Source: CAWJMD01 sp963700925 (lineage in GTDB: Bacteria; Actinomycetota; Actinomycetes; Actinomycetales; CAWJMD01). Taken from it: a DNA stretch of 64,000 nt. The notes beneath the pieces were generated by a model. That model was not told where the DNA came from and made no database searches. It saw nothing but the letters and a program-made list of their open reading frames with translations. Positions 24,587 to 33,216 of the stretch are shown in pieces. Position 1 is the first letter of the stretch, and each line of letters begins with the position of its first letter. The stretch is from NCBI GenBank assembly GCA_963700925.1, contig OY969553.1, forward strand, positions 1,550,001 to 1,614,000, in the 5' to 3' direction. A program made the translations under genes and the position numbers.

Positions 24587-25582
24587 CTACTCGAACAGCA
24601 GGCGCGCCAGCAGGTAAAAGGCCGCCGCGATCAACCCGGACATGGGGATCGTCAGCCCCCAAGCAATGATGATCTCGCGCACCACGCCCCACCGCACGGC
24701 CGACCGACGCTTGGTGGCGCCGACGCCCATCACGGCCGAGGTGATCGTCTGGGTGGTGGAGATCGGTGCCTCGAACACGAAGGCGGTCGTGTACAGCACG
24801 CTGGCGGCGACGGTCTCGGCGGCGAACCCTCTCGGCGGGTCGAGCTCGATGATGCGCCGCCCGAGAGTCCGCATGATCCGCCACCCTCCGGCGTACGTAC
24901 CAGCGCTGATCGCCACTGCCGCAGCCAGTTTCACCCAGAACGGGATCTCGACACCCTTGTGGTACCCGCCGGCGACCAGGGCCAGCACGATCACGCCCAT
25001 GGTTTTCTGGGCGTCCTGCAGGCCGTGCCCGAGCGCCATCGCGGCCGCGGAGACGGTCTGCGCCATCTTGAAGCGCCGGTTCGTCTTGCCCGGCACCGAG
25101 TGACGGAACGTCCAGAGCACACCGACCATCAACAGGTACGCCAGGCCGAACCCGACCAGTGGCGAGACGATCATCGGCAGGATCACCTTCGTGCCGATCA
25201 CACCCCAGTGCACGGTGGTCGCCGCCGCGATGCCGCTGCCCGCGAGCCCGCCGATCAGCGCGTGCGACGACGACGACGGAAGGCCACGCCACCACGTGAT
25301 GAGGTTCCAGGCGATCGCGCCGAGCAGCCCGGCCATCACGATGACGAGACCGTGCCGGCCCTCACCGGGAGAGATGATCCCGCTGCCGATGGTCTTGGCG
25401 ACGCCCTCGCCCAGCATCGCGCCGACGAGGTTGAAGACGGCCGCCATCGCGAGCGCCACGCGCGGCGTCAGTGCACCCGTCGAGACCGACGTCGCGATCG
25501 CGTTGGCCGCGTCGTGGAAACCGTTCGTGTAGTCGAAGGCCAGGGCCACGGCGACCACCAGCACGACGAGCGCGAGCTCCAC
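24587..25582 (-). CDS. pit: PiT-family low-affinity phosphate transporter
   Basis: A 331-residue proton/metal-phosphate symporter. The PiT signature FDYTNGFHDAANAIATSVSTGAL is at the N-terminus and its inverted repeat (RFKMAQTVSAAAMALGHGLQDAQKTMGVIVLAL) is in the middle. About ten membrane helices. It follows the DUF47 gene by 4 bases, the usual pairing. PiT carriers let arsenate in, so the arsenic island next to it is suggestive. Confidence 0.93.
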   Translation of the reverse strand: MELALVVLVVAVALAFDYTNGFHDAANAIATSVSTGALTPRVALAMAAVFNLVGAMLGEGVAKTIGSGIISPGEGRHGLVIVMAGLLGAIAWNLITWWRGLPSSSSHALIGGLAGSGIAAATTVHWGVIGTKVILPMIVSPLVGFGLAYLLMVGVLWTFRHSVPGKTNRRFKMAQTVSAAAMALGHGLQDAQKTMGVIVLALVAGGYHKGVEIPFWVKLAAAVAISAGTYAGGWRIMRTLGRRIIELDPPRGFAAETVAASVLYTTAFVFEAPISTTQTITSAVMGVGATKRRSAVRWGVVREIIIAWGLTIPMSGLIAAAFYLLARLLFE

Positions 25583-25586
25583 GGAC

Positions 25587-26207
25587 TCAGGACTCCTTGA
25601 CCGCGATCGTCTCGACCGTGTGAGCGACCTTCTCGAACGCGTCCGCGGCGTGCTCCAGCTCCTGGACCACCTCGCGCAGCTTGAGCAGCTGGATGGCGTC
25701 CTTGATCTCGTCGAACATCTCGCTCAGGAGCTTGCGGTAGGCACGGTCGGCCTGGTTCTCCAGCCGGTTGATCTCGACCCAGTAGTCGGCCAGGTCCTTC
25801 ATGGAGCGCAGCCGCGGCATGGCGTCGGCCGTCAGCTCGGCCTGGCGCTGCAGCACGGCCACCTGCGTCGAGATGCCAGCCGGCAGCTCGTCGAGCCTGT
25901 ACAGCACGATCAGGTCGGCCGCCGAGTCCATCAGGTCCATGCAGTCGTCGAGGCCGCTGGCCAGGGCGTAGATGTCCTGGCGGTCGAACGGGGTGATGAA
26001 GCTCGAGTTCAGCTTGCGCATGATCTCGTGGGTGAACTCGTCAGCCTGGTGCTCCACCTCGCGGAGCCTTTCGGCGATGCGCTCGCGTCCGGCGCGGTCC
26101 TGCCCGAGCAGCTCGGCGAGGAGGTTGGCGCCCTCCACGATGGTGTTGGCCAGGGAGGCGAAGACGTCGAAGAACGAGGTTTCCTGGGGCGTCAGGCGCA
26201 GTCGCAC
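25587..26207 (-). CDS. DUF47 (PhoU-like) partner of Pit
   Basis: A 206-residue all-helical protein of the DUF47 family, which regulates the neighbouring PiT carrier. Visible: FFDVFASLANTIVEGANLLAELL, REVEHQADEFTHEIMRKLNSSFITPFDRQDIYALASGLDDCMDLMDSAADLI and ENQADRAYRKLLSEMFDE, the PhoU-like E-x-x-D/A-D metal-binding helices. The GTG start has CGGAG upstream. First gene of the pit unit; the 194 bases before it hold no recognised gene. Confidence 0.92.
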   Translation of the reverse strand: MRLRLTPQETSFFDVFASLANTIVEGANLLAELLGQDRAGRERIAERLREVEHQADEFTHEIMRKLNSSFITPFDRQDIYALASGLDDCMDLMDSAADLIVLYRLDELPAGISTQVAVLQRQAELTADAMPRLRSMKDLADYWVEINRLENQADRAYRKLLSEMFDEIKDAIQLLKLREVVQELEHAADAFEKVAHTVETIAVKES

Positions 26208-26401
26208 GGGTGCTCCGGAGGCTAACGTCGGTGGCGCCGCAGCGAGGGTCGCTTTGGCGTGGGCCTGCAGCCTCCAGGGGCGGAGAGCGCCGGACCGCGA
26301 CCAGGCTAGAGCAGGGCCAGCCGATCCATGCAACTCGGTCGTCACCAGTTGGTCGCGTGCCATTCACGGCGGCGGACTCACCGTGACGCGGAACGCGTGC
26401 G

Positions 26402-26668
26402 TCAGACCTGGGAGGGATCGTCCAGCCCGAGGGCGGTGTCGATCTCGTTCTGGGTCAGGTCCTCCTCGCTCTGGGACGCGGCCACCATCACCTCGCTGTA
26501 CAGGACGATCTCGTCCGCCAGCTCCCCGTCCTGCGCCCATTCGGCAGCAGCAGCGGAGTCCCCGACCACGGCTGCCTCTTCCCCGGGCGTGCCTCCACGC
26601 CCCGATTCCTGGTCATCGGACGTGTCTCCACGCCCCGATGACTCTTCCCCAGATGTGCCACGTGCCAC
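26402..26668 (-). CDS. small acidic conserved protein, unknown function
   Basis: An 88-residue acidic protein. The first half is a disordered Gly/Glu/Ser stretch with an internal duplication (ESSGRGDTS / ESGRGGTPG). The second half is conserved-looking (DGELADEIVLYSEVMVAASQSEEDLTQNEIDTALGL), like short proteins found throughout actinobacteria. The GTG start has only a weak ribosome site, so the true start may lie further in. No function known. Confidence 0.5.
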   Translation of the reverse strand: MARGTSGEESSGRGDTSDDQESGRGGTPGEEAAVVGDSAAAAEWAQDGELADEIVLYSEVMVAASQSEEDLTQNEIDTALGLDDPSQV

Positions 26669-26752
26669 GGGTCGGACACTACGCCGGAGGGGTGGTGCCC
26701 GACGTGCGAATCATGAAACATCCTGATCACATTCGCCCGAACGGGGCTGGGA

Positions 26753-28297
26753 TCAGGGACGTATCGTCACAGAGGGTTCCATCGGAGCCGCGCCCGGTTC
26801 GGTCTCCGGGTCGGCTACCTCGTCGCCGGACACCACGACCCGGTCGATCGAGACGGACGACAACCCGAGCCCACCGACGGTCACCTCGTCGTATGCCACC
26901 AACTCTCCCTTGCGGTCCCCCGACGCGGCAAAGTACAGGAGTGAGGCGCTCAGCGGCAGGGGTTCGCCCTGTTCGAGGCTCTCGAGCGCACCCGCGCTGA
27001 AACCGGCACCACCGCTCGAACCCTGCACCATCACGCGCGTACCCGACTCGTCGAGCCGGACGATGCGCCGGTGGTAGTGGCCCGCCAGCACCAGGGGGAC
27101 CTTGCCGAACAGCGGGTCGAGAGCGCTCGGGTCATGGATGAGCGCCACGTCGACGTCGTCGCCGGCGCGGTCCGTCACGCCCACGAGGTCGGCCAGCTCC
27201 TCCGCCGATCCACGGGCCGCCTCCCGCTTGGCCTCGTCGACCTCCTCCTCGCCACCCTCTCCTTCCGCGTGGCCACCACCGTCCGGGCTGAAGCGGGCAT
27301 CGCCGACGCCGGCGAACACCAGCCCGCCCACCTCGGCCGTCGTGCCGTCCAGCACGACACCGTTCGGATGGGCCGCCACCGCGGCCTGCGTGGCCTGCGA
27401 GTCGTGGTTGCCGCGCACGAACACGTACGGCACCTCGAGGTCGCCGATCCTGGCCAGCGTGGCCGACTCGGCCTCGCTGCCCCAGGTCGTGACGTCGCCG
27501 GTGTCGACGACGACGTCGACCCCGAACTGGTCGACCAGCTGTTCGGCCAGGTCGAGGCCCTGGGGGTTGAGGTGGATGTCGGACAGGTGCAGCACGGTGG
27601 TCACTTCCCCGCCGCGGTCGAGCACCGGCAGCTCGTCCGTGGCCGTATAGAGGATGGTGACGCTGCGCACCATGTCGGCCACGCCGCTGCGGTAGGACTC
27701 CAGGCGGTCGACGACCGTCCGTCCCTCACCGGCCAGGTAAGGCGCCCTCGACAGCAACCCGGTGAACTGGGGCTGCTCGAGGGCGGCGGGGTCGAAGGTG
27801 AGGGCCGCCACGACCGCGACGACCACGAGCGGGGCCGCGGTGACCGCCGCACCCTGGAGGCCCCGACGCCGACGCCGGTAGACGACGGCCGTGGCGAGCC
27901 CGGCCGCCACCACGCTGCACAACGCCGACCACGCGAACGCCCGCAGGACACCGCTGCGGACGGCGTCGGGCGCTGTCTCCGCGAGCTCGGCCAAGCCGGT
28001 CGCCGAGCCCAGCACGTCCTGGGCCCCGGCGGCGTCGACCGACACCACCGACGCACGCACGCCGAGGGGCCCGGCGTGGCTGTCGAACGCCACCTCACCG
28101 ATCGGCGGGAGGTCGATGAGGGCGGGGTGCTCCCCGAGCACGACGGTCTCGATCCGCACCGAGAGGGGGCCGACCTGAGCATGGCTTGCCGGAGCGAGGG
28201 CCCAGCCGATCGCCGCTCCGGTGAGGGCCACCACAGCGATGGCGACGCCCGCGAGAAGGCGTCGGGCCACGCGGCGGTACCTGCTGCGCTGGCCCAT
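26753..28297 (-). CDS. membrane-anchored metallophosphoesterase
   Basis: A 514-residue protein with an N-terminal membrane helix (LLAGVAIAVVALTGAAIGWAL), two more helices around residues 135-180, then a calcineurin-like phosphoesterase domain. The metal-binding motifs are LSDIHLN, DTGDVTTWG, RGNHDS, IHDPSA and AGHYHRR. An acidic loop (GHAEGEGGEEEVDEAK) interrupts the catalytic domain. It is probably extracytoplasmic. The ATG has GGGGAGGATGGG upstream. Substrate unknown. Confidence 0.85.
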   Translation of the reverse strand: MGQRSRYRRVARRLLAGVAIAVVALTGAAIGWALAPASHAQVGPLSVRIETVVLGEHPALIDLPPIGEVAFDSHAGPLGVRASVVSVDAAGAQDVLGSATGLAELAETAPDAVRSGVLRAFAWSALCSVVAAGLATAVVYRRRRRGLQGAAVTAAPLVVVAVVAALTFDPAALEQPQFTGLLSRAPYLAGEGRTVVDRLESYRSGVADMVRSVTILYTATDELPVLDRGGEVTTVLHLSDIHLNPQGLDLAEQLVDQFGVDVVVDTGDVTTWGSEAESATLARIGDLEVPYVFVRGNHDSQATQAAVAAHPNGVVLDGTTAEVGGLVFAGVGDARFSPDGGGHAEGEGGEEEVDEAKREAARGSAEELADLVGVTDRAGDDVDVALIHDPSALDPLFGKVPLVLAGHYHRRIVRLDESGTRVMVQGSSGGAGFSAGALESLEQGEPLPLSASLLYFAASGDRKGELVAYDEVTVGGLGLSSVSIDRVVVSGDEVADPETEPGAAPMEPSVTIRP

Positions 28298-28771
28298 CGA
28301 CCCATCCTCCCCGATCACCGGGCCGGCTGGCTGCGAACCGCGCGAGGACGGCGCAAGCGCCCGGGACGAAGAAGGGGGGAGTCCGCGTCCCGGGCGCCGG
28401 CGCCCGGCCCGTCACCCGAGGGCGGGGCCGGCGAACGACACAAGGTCGTTGCACGATCAATCATGGCATCCCGGAGGGAGCGGTGCACCCACTTCCGGAG
28501 GGCCGCGGCGAACATCCGGGCCGCGCACGCGAACCGGGGCAGACCGCCCAGGCCGAGGGGATTTCAGTTCCGCCGGGGTGTGCTAACGTCTTCTCCGGTT
28601 GCAGTTGCAGTTTGTGGCACGTTGTAGAACGCCCGCGGAGTGTGATTCCGACGGGCGTTTTCTGTGTCCAGGCCTCTGGCCCGGATGTGGACGGCGACTA
28701 AAGCACGGCAGCCCGGGACCGGCGAGGTGTCTGTCCCGTAGTTTCTCGCCCCACACAAGGAGTAAGCCAGC
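28298..28771. other. non-coding region with csp leader
   Basis: No convincing gene. It contains a perfect 11-bp inverted repeat GCGCCCGGGAC/GTCCCGGGCGC (28357-28367 and 28387-28397, 19-base loop) and the likely csp promoter around GTGTGCTAACGT (near 28577). The rest is the long csp leader with a hairpin. A short leftward reading frame at 28315-28515 looks spurious. Confidence 0.5.
28628..28660 (+). promoter_or_regulatory. hairpin with T-run in the csp leader
   Basis: AACGCCCG (28628-28635) pairs with CGGGCGTT (28652-28659); an inner CGGA/TCCG pair extends the stem, and TTTTC follows. The shape is that of an intrinsic terminator but it sits about 110 bases before the cold-shock gene, inside its probable leader. 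This suggests attenuation or an RNA thermometer-like switch. Confidence 0.55.
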
Positions 28772-28975
28772 ATGGCTCAGGGCACTGTCAAGTGGTTCAA
28801 CGCCGACAAGGGTTTCGGCTTCATCGCACAGGACGGCGGCGGCGCCGACGTCTTCGTGCACTTCTCGGCCATCCAGGCTGACGGGTACCGCTCGCTCGAC
28901 GAGAACCAGCGCGTCGAGTTCGAGATCACCCAGGGCCCGAAGGGCCCGCAGGCGGAGAGCGTCCGCCCCGTCTGA
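28772..28975 (+). CDS. cspA: cold-shock protein (CspA family)
   Basis: A 67-residue OB-fold RNA/DNA chaperone. RNP1 (KGFGFI) and RNP2 (VFVHFSAI) are intact: GTVKWFNADKGFGFIAQDGG, then DVFVHFSAI. The ATG follows AAGGAG at eight bases. The long leader with a hairpin is typical of temperature-regulated csp genes. The paralogue number cannot be told here. Confidence 0.96.
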   Translation: MAQGTVKWFNADKGFGFIAQDGGGADVFVHFSAIQADGYRSLDENQRVEFEITQGPKGPQAESVRPV

Positions 28976-28985
28976 TCTCAGACCC

Positions 28986-29023
28986 CGAAGAGGCCTCCAC
29001 CGTTCGCGGTGGGGGCCTCTTCG
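28986..29023 (+). terminator. csp terminator with TTCG tetraloop
   Basis: A 17-bp stem (one G-U pair) from CGAAGAGGCC TCCACCG to its complement, closed by a TTCG tetraloop, starts 10 bases after the csp stop. The stable UUCG loop makes it a very strong terminator. Confidence 0.85.
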
Positions 29024-29080
29024 TGTCTGGGTAGTCTGCGCTCGTCTGCTCTGCCATCCGCACCGTCCTCGGGAGCCGCC

Positions 29081-29356
29081 GTGAATCGCAAGGAAGTCAT
29101 CTCCTCCATCGCACTGCGCACTGGTTCCAGCACCGATCAGGTCGAGGGGTTCCTCGCGGCCCTCGAGCAGGTGCTGCTCGAGTCGGTCAGCCGCGGTGAG
29201 AAGGTCCAGCTGCCAGGCATCCTGTCCATCGAGCGGGTCGAGCGAGCCGCGCGCACGGGTCGCAACCCACGCACCGGCGAGGCACTCGACATCGCAGCGG
29301 GCTTCGGCGTGAAGGCCACGCCAGGGAGTCGGCTGAAGGCCGCCGCCGGGGCCTGA
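29081..29356 (+). CDS. HU/IHF-family DNA-binding protein
   Basis: A 91-residue histone-like protein. NRKEVISSIALRTGSSTDQVEGFLAALEQVLLESVSRGEKVQLPGILSIERVERAARTGRNPRTGE follows the HU pattern, with helices 1-2, the beta-saddle and the GRNPRTGE arm segment. It lacks the long Lys/Ala tail of mycobacterial HupB. The GTG start has GGGAG upstream. It may be a secondary HU paralogue. Confidence 0.85.
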   Translation: MNRKEVISSIALRTGSSTDQVEGFLAALEQVLLESVSRGEKVQLPGILSIERVERAARTGRNPRTGEALDIAAGFGVKATPGSRLKAAAGA

Positions 29357-29360
29357 ACGC

Positions 29361-30593
29361 ATGTCCGGCATGACCACGCTGTCCCGCTCGGCGCACCGCG
29401 CGCTCGGAGCCCTCGTCGCGGTGATCCTGGTCGGGACGGTGGCCGGGATGGTGCTGATGTGGCCAGACGGCGACGCGCCCCAGAGCCAGCGTGCCGCCGA
29501 CGCCTTCGAGGGCGTGGAGATCGTGCGCGGCTCCGTCGTGTCGACGACGTCCGACACCTGCCCGGGCATGAGCGAGGACCGCCTCCCGTCCGGCGAGATC
29601 CCGCTGGAGGCCCGCTGCGCGACGTCCGTCGTCGCCCTCGACGAGGGCATCGAGGGCGAGGAGGCCGGGCAGGAGGTCGACGTCGTCATCCCCTACCCCG
29701 TGTTCGCTGCCGGGATCGCCGAGGGCGACACGGTCGACGTGGCGCGCTACACGGATCCCGAAGGCGGGGATGCGGTCTGGGCCTGGGTCGACTTCTCCCG
29801 CGAGCTGCCCCTCGGGCTGCTCGCCGGCGCGTTCGCCCTGCTCGTCGTCGCCGTCGGACGCCTGCGCGGTGTCGCGGCCATCGCTGGCCTGGTGATGGGG
29901 TACCTCACGGTGTTCCTCTTCATGCTGCCGGCGTTGCTCGAGGAGAAGGACCCCGTGCTCGTGGCGCTTCTGGGCTCGGTGGCGATCATGACCGTGGTGC
30001 TGTACCTGGCCCACGGATTCACCGCCAAGACCACGGCTGCCCTCGTCGGCACTGTCGTCGGGCTCGGCATCACCGCCGGACTCGCCACGTGGGCGACCGG
30101 AGCCAGCCACCTCAATGGCCTGTCGTCCGAGGAGAGCTTCAACCTCACTCAGGTCACGGCGCTGCCCGACCTGTCGGGCCTGATCCTGTGCGGCATCATC
30201 GTCGCCGGCCTCGGTGTGCTGAACGACGTCACCATCACCCAGGCGTCCGCGGTCTGGGAGCTGCGCCAGCTCGCGCCGCAGCTCGGTTTCCGCGAGCTCT
30301 TCTCGTCGGGGATGAGGATCGGCCGCGACCACCTGGCGTCCACCGTCTACACGATCGCCTTCGCCTACGCGGGCGCGGCGCTGCCGACGCTGCTGCTGAT
30401 CAGCGTGTACGACCGGCCGCTCCTGCAGACGCTGACGAGCGCGGAGATCGCCGAGGAGATCGTGCGCACCCTGGTGGGCTCGATCGGCCTGGTGCTGGCC
30501 ATCCCGCTGACCACGGCGGTCGCCGCCCTGCTGGTGCTGTCGAGCCGTCCGAAGAGCCGGCATCCCGCCTTCACGGGCACACTGGAGACGTGA
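29361..30593 (+). CDS. YibE/F-family membrane protein
   Basis: A 410-residue protein with an N-terminal helix, a soluble extracytoplasmic region (residues about 40-135) and seven or eight helices. Family segments are GVAAIAGLVMGYLTVFLFMLPALLEE, HGFTAKTTAALVGTVVGL, ILCGIIVAGLGVLNDVTITQASAVWEL and HLASTVYTIAFAYAGAALPTLLLI. Transport function is suspected for the family but not proved. It overlaps the fur-like gene (GTGA). Confidence 0.85.
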   Translation: MSGMTTLSRSAHRALGALVAVILVGTVAGMVLMWPDGDAPQSQRAADAFEGVEIVRGSVVSTTSDTCPGMSEDRLPSGEIPLEARCATSVVALDEGIEGEEAGQEVDVVIPYPVFAAGIAEGDTVDVARYTDPEGGDAVWAWVDFSRELPLGLLAGAFALLVVAVGRLRGVAAIAGLVMGYLTVFLFMLPALLEEKDPVLVALLGSVAIMTVVLYLAHGFTAKTTAALVGTVVGLGITAGLATWATGASHLNGLSSEESFNLTQVTALPDLSGLILCGIIVAGLGVLNDVTITQASAVWELRQLAPQLGFRELFSSGMRIGRDHLASTVYTIAFAYAGAALPTLLLISVYDRPLLQTLTSAEIAEEIVRTLVGSIGLVLAIPLTTAVAALLVLSSRPKSRHPAFTGTLET

Positions 30594-31036
30594 CGCACTC
30601 AGCGGGCTCGGGCGCCGCCGCTGACCTGGCCACTCGCCTTCTGCGAGACCGGGGTCAGCGCGTGACGCGTCCTCGCCTTGCGGTGGTCGAGGCTCTCGAC
30701 CGGCTCCCCGGACACCCGAGTGCCGAGCAGGTCGCGGCCGAGGTCGCCAGCGCGGCTCCTGGCGTGCACCGCGCGACCGTGTACCGCACTCTCGAGACCC
30801 TCGCGGAAGTCGGCGTCGTCACCCACGTGCACATGAGCCACGGCACGACCGCGTACCACCTGGCCTCGGCTGAGGGCGAGCCCCACCTGCACGCCAGGTG
30901 CGGAGTGTGCGGACGGGTCCTCGACCTGCCGCCCGACCTCTTGGACGCGGCGCGCGACCGGGTCGCCGCCGAGCTGGGGTTCGAGCTGGACACCGGCCAC
31001 GTCGCCCTGTCGGGGCGCTGCGCCGACTGCCGCTAG
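30590..31036 (+). CDS. Fur-family metal-responsive regulator
   Basis: A 148-residue repressor. The winged helix is RLAVVEALDRLPGHPSAEQVAAEVASAAPGVHRATVYRTLETLAEVGVVTHVHMSHGTTAYHL. The dimerisation domain has the structural zinc pairs CGVCG and CADC and the HLHARC metal site. The pattern is closest to Zur/Fur; which metal it senses is not clear. Co-transcribed with the YibE/F gene, which may be its target. Confidence 0.88.
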   Translation: MTHSAGSGAAADLATRLLRDRGQRVTRPRLAVVEALDRLPGHPSAEQVAAEVASAAPGVHRATVYRTLETLAEVGVVTHVHMSHGTTAYHLASAEGEPHLHARCGVCGRVLDLPPDLLDAARDRVAAELGFELDTGHVALSGRCADCR

Positions 31037-31064
31037 GCAACCACTCGCTCGAGCACTCGCAGCG

Positions 31065-31826
31065 CTACATCTGGCTCTGCTGCAGCCGTTGCTGGATCGA
31101 CATCTGCAGCTGCTGCAGCCCGCCAGGGCCGACCAGTCCGAGCTGGCTCTCGACCGTCTGGACGATGTCGCGGTCGGAGCGGATCGCCTCGCTCGACTGG
31201 ATCAGGACGGTGCCCTCACCCGTGAAGTCGAACTGCCGCTCCTCGCCGGAGACGACTCCCGCGAAGCTCATCGCCGTGCCGAGGAACCCCTGCATCCAGC
31301 CGGCGTCGTAGTGATGGCTGGGCGCCGGGCAGTCTGCCCATCCGAGCAGTGCCTCGGGGTCGACGCGCAGCGGTGGTTCGGCGAACATCACCGCACCCGA
31401 CGACGACGCCAGGAACTTACCGGTTCCGACCAGGGTCACGAAGCCGGGCACGATCGACTGCTTCAGCTCGAGTCCGAACTGGAAGGCCAGGAGGTTCGAG
31501 GCCTTGATCGTCAGGTTGCCGTTCTCGAGGTCGTACGAGTTGATCTCGTAGCCCCGGTCACCGATGACGAGCTTGCCGTGTCCCTCGGCCACCACCCAGT
31601 TCTGTGCGTACAGAGGCGACGAGAACCGTTGGCTGACAGCGGTCATCAGCTGAGCCGACAGAGACCGTCCGCGCACCGAGTGGAAGGTGAGGTTGCCGTA
31701 GAACGCGATCATCGCGCCCTTCGACATGAACCAGGGCTCGGTGACCTCGATCGAGTACGCGTAGGGGTTGTCGGGCACGTTGTCGTTGTTGGGCAACGAA
31801 CCTGGGGTGTGGACGACGATGGTCAC
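31065..31826 (-). CDS. AIM24-family protein (third of the cluster)
   Basis: A 253-residue beta-rich protein of the AIM24/DUF124 family. Motifs: MSKGAMIAFYGNLTFHSV, FSSPLYAQNWVVAEGHGKLVIGDRG, FVTLVGTGKFLASSSGAVMF and DYDAGWMQG-like segments. It ends in a Gln-rich helix (LQQLQMSIQQRLQQSQM). It overlaps the upstream AIM24 gene by 4 bases. The mitochondrial AIM24 supports cristae organisation; bacterial function is unknown. Confidence 0.82.
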   Translation of the reverse strand: MTIVVHTPGSLPNNDNVPDNPYAYSIEVTEPWFMSKGAMIAFYGNLTFHSVRGRSLSAQLMTAVSQRFSSPLYAQNWVVAEGHGKLVIGDRGYEINSYDLENGNLTIKASNLLAFQFGLELKQSIVPGFVTLVGTGKFLASSSGAVMFAEPPLRVDPEALLGWADCPAPSHHYDAGWMQGFLGTAMSFAGVVSGEERQFDFTGEGTVLIQSSEAIRSDRDIVQTVESQLGLVGPGGLQQLQMSIQQRLQQSQM

Positions 31827-32491
31827 AGCTTCTGCTCCGATGCCTGGACGTAGACGACTCCCTCGCCTGACAGCTTGAGCTGGATGGCCTCCCCCGAGCC
31901 GCGGCCGGCCACGTCGCGCCAGCCCACGCTGCTCGCCATCTCGACCTGCACGTTGCCTACGTGGCCGACGTAGGCCTGCGGGTCGACCATCGTGGGCTGA
32001 CCGCCGCGCACCGGCAGCTCGAGGGTGCCGCCGTGCGAGAGCACCGTCACCGAGCCCTGGCCCTGCAGCTGGGTGGTGAAGAGGCCCTGGCCGGTCACGG
32101 CGCCACGCACCATCGACCGCACGCCGCCCTGCTGGCCGAGCATGACGACGGACGACTGCAGGTGGGCGCTGTGGGCCAGCAGCCGGCTGGCCTCGACCGT
32201 CAGCATCTGGCCGTTCATGGGGACGACGGTGACGTGCAGCCCCGCCCGGCCGTAGAAGACCTCGCCCCGACCCGTAGCGGCCATCATCGCGACGTGCTCG
32301 CCGGCCATCGCCCGTCCGGCCATGCCGACGAGCCCGCTCACCTGGCCCATCGCGCCGCCCTGACCACCAGGGCCGTGCGGCACGAACCGCACGTCGCCGG
32401 TGTAGAAGAGCATGGCGCCCTTGCGCGCCAGCACGTCGCCCGACGAGAGGTCGACCTTGACGACCTTGGAGTTGACCTTCTCGAACGTCAT
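31823..32491 (-). CDS. AIM24-family protein (second of the cluster)
   Basis: A 222-residue paralogue. Motifs include LARKGAMLFYTGDVRFVPHG, a Gly/Met-rich insert (GGQGGAMGQVSGLVGMAGRAMAGEH), GRGEVFYGRAGLHVTVVPM, VRGAVTGQGLFTTQLQGQGSVTVLSHGG and QAYVGHVGNVQVEM. Same strand and nearly contiguous with its neighbours, so probably one operon of three related subunits. Confidence 0.85.
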   Translation of the reverse strand: MTFEKVNSKVVKVDLSSGDVLARKGAMLFYTGDVRFVPHGPGGQGGAMGQVSGLVGMAGRAMAGEHVAMMAATGRGEVFYGRAGLHVTVVPMNGQMLTVEASRLLAHSAHLQSSVVMLGQQGGVRSMVRGAVTGQGLFTTQLQGQGSVTVLSHGGTLELPVRGGQPTMVDPQAYVGHVGNVQVEMASSVGWRDVAGRGSGEAIQLKLSGEGVVYVQASEQKL

Positions 32492-32498
32492 GACTGCC

Positions 32499-33122
32499 TC
32501 ACCGCTCCGCAGGCTGGATGTAGACGACGCCCTGACCGTCCCAGCGCAGGGAGAACGGCTCGCCGCTCCCCTCGCCCATCACCGACGCCCAGCTGACGTC
32601 GGTGACGAAGGACTGGTTCAGCTGGCCGCGTGCCGCGACGAACGCGTCGGGGTCGACGACGAGGGGGTACTGGCTGCTCACCTCGAGCCCGATCAGCGGG
32701 CCACCGGCCGAGAGCAGCGCGACCTGGCCCTGACCGGTGACCGTCGTGGTGAACAGGCCCTGGCCGGTGGCCGCCCCCCGCAGTCCGGAGAACTTGATGT
32801 CGGTCTTGAGCTGGCCCGAGATCACCAGTAGCTGCTGCGACTCGACCTGCAGCGTCTCGTTGTTCAGGTCGACGAGGGTCACGTCCTGGGCGTCGACGGC
32901 GAGGTAGACGACGCCGTTGCCAGTGCACTCCATCAGCTTCAGCGACTCGCCGGTGGCGCGGCGCTTGAGCCCGGCCATCAGGCCGTCTCCGCCGCCCATT
33001 CCGGCGCTCTTGAACTGCACGTTGCCCTCGTAGGCGACCATCGAGCCGGAGATGGCCCGCACGGTGTCGCCCTGGAGGTGGGCCTCGAGCAGGCGACGTC
33101 CGTTCGTCTTCAGCTGAGCCAT
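32499..33122 (-). CDS. AIM24-family protein (first of the cluster)
   Basis: A 207-residue paralogue, first in the operon. It has GSMVAYEGNVQFKSAGMGGGDGLMAGLKRRATGE, FSGLRGAATGQGLFTTTVTGQGQVALLSAGG and PDAFVAARGQLNQSFVTD, and is closest to the 222-residue copy. The ATG at 33122 has AGGGAG at a normal distance; a GTG two codons earlier would be too close. Confidence 0.85.
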   Translation of the reverse strand: MAQLKTNGRRLLEAHLQGDTVRAISGSMVAYEGNVQFKSAGMGGGDGLMAGLKRRATGESLKLMECTGNGVVYLAVDAQDVTLVDLNNETLQVESQQLLVISGQLKTDIKFSGLRGAATGQGLFTTTVTGQGQVALLSAGGPLIGLEVSSQYPLVVDPDAFVAARGQLNQSFVTDVSWASVMGEGSGEPFSLRWDGQGVVYIQPAER

Positions 33123-33216
33123 CGACACTCCCTGTGCGCGCCACGGCCGGCCCGTGGAGTGCGCCTCGACGGCGCGAGGCTAGCAGCCATCGGTGGCCCC
33201 TGGACCTCGTACGGGA

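Noticed and set aside
26208..26401. Search for a PHO box upstream of the DUF47-pit unit
   Set aside because: GGTGAC-like fragments are present but no two adjacent 11-base units as seen before pstS.
28315..28515. Leftward 66-codon frame (MFAAALRKWVHRSLRDAM...)
   Set aside because: Runs through an 11-bp inverted repeat, ends in Arg/Pro-rich composition typical of GC-rich noise and has no convincing ribosome site.
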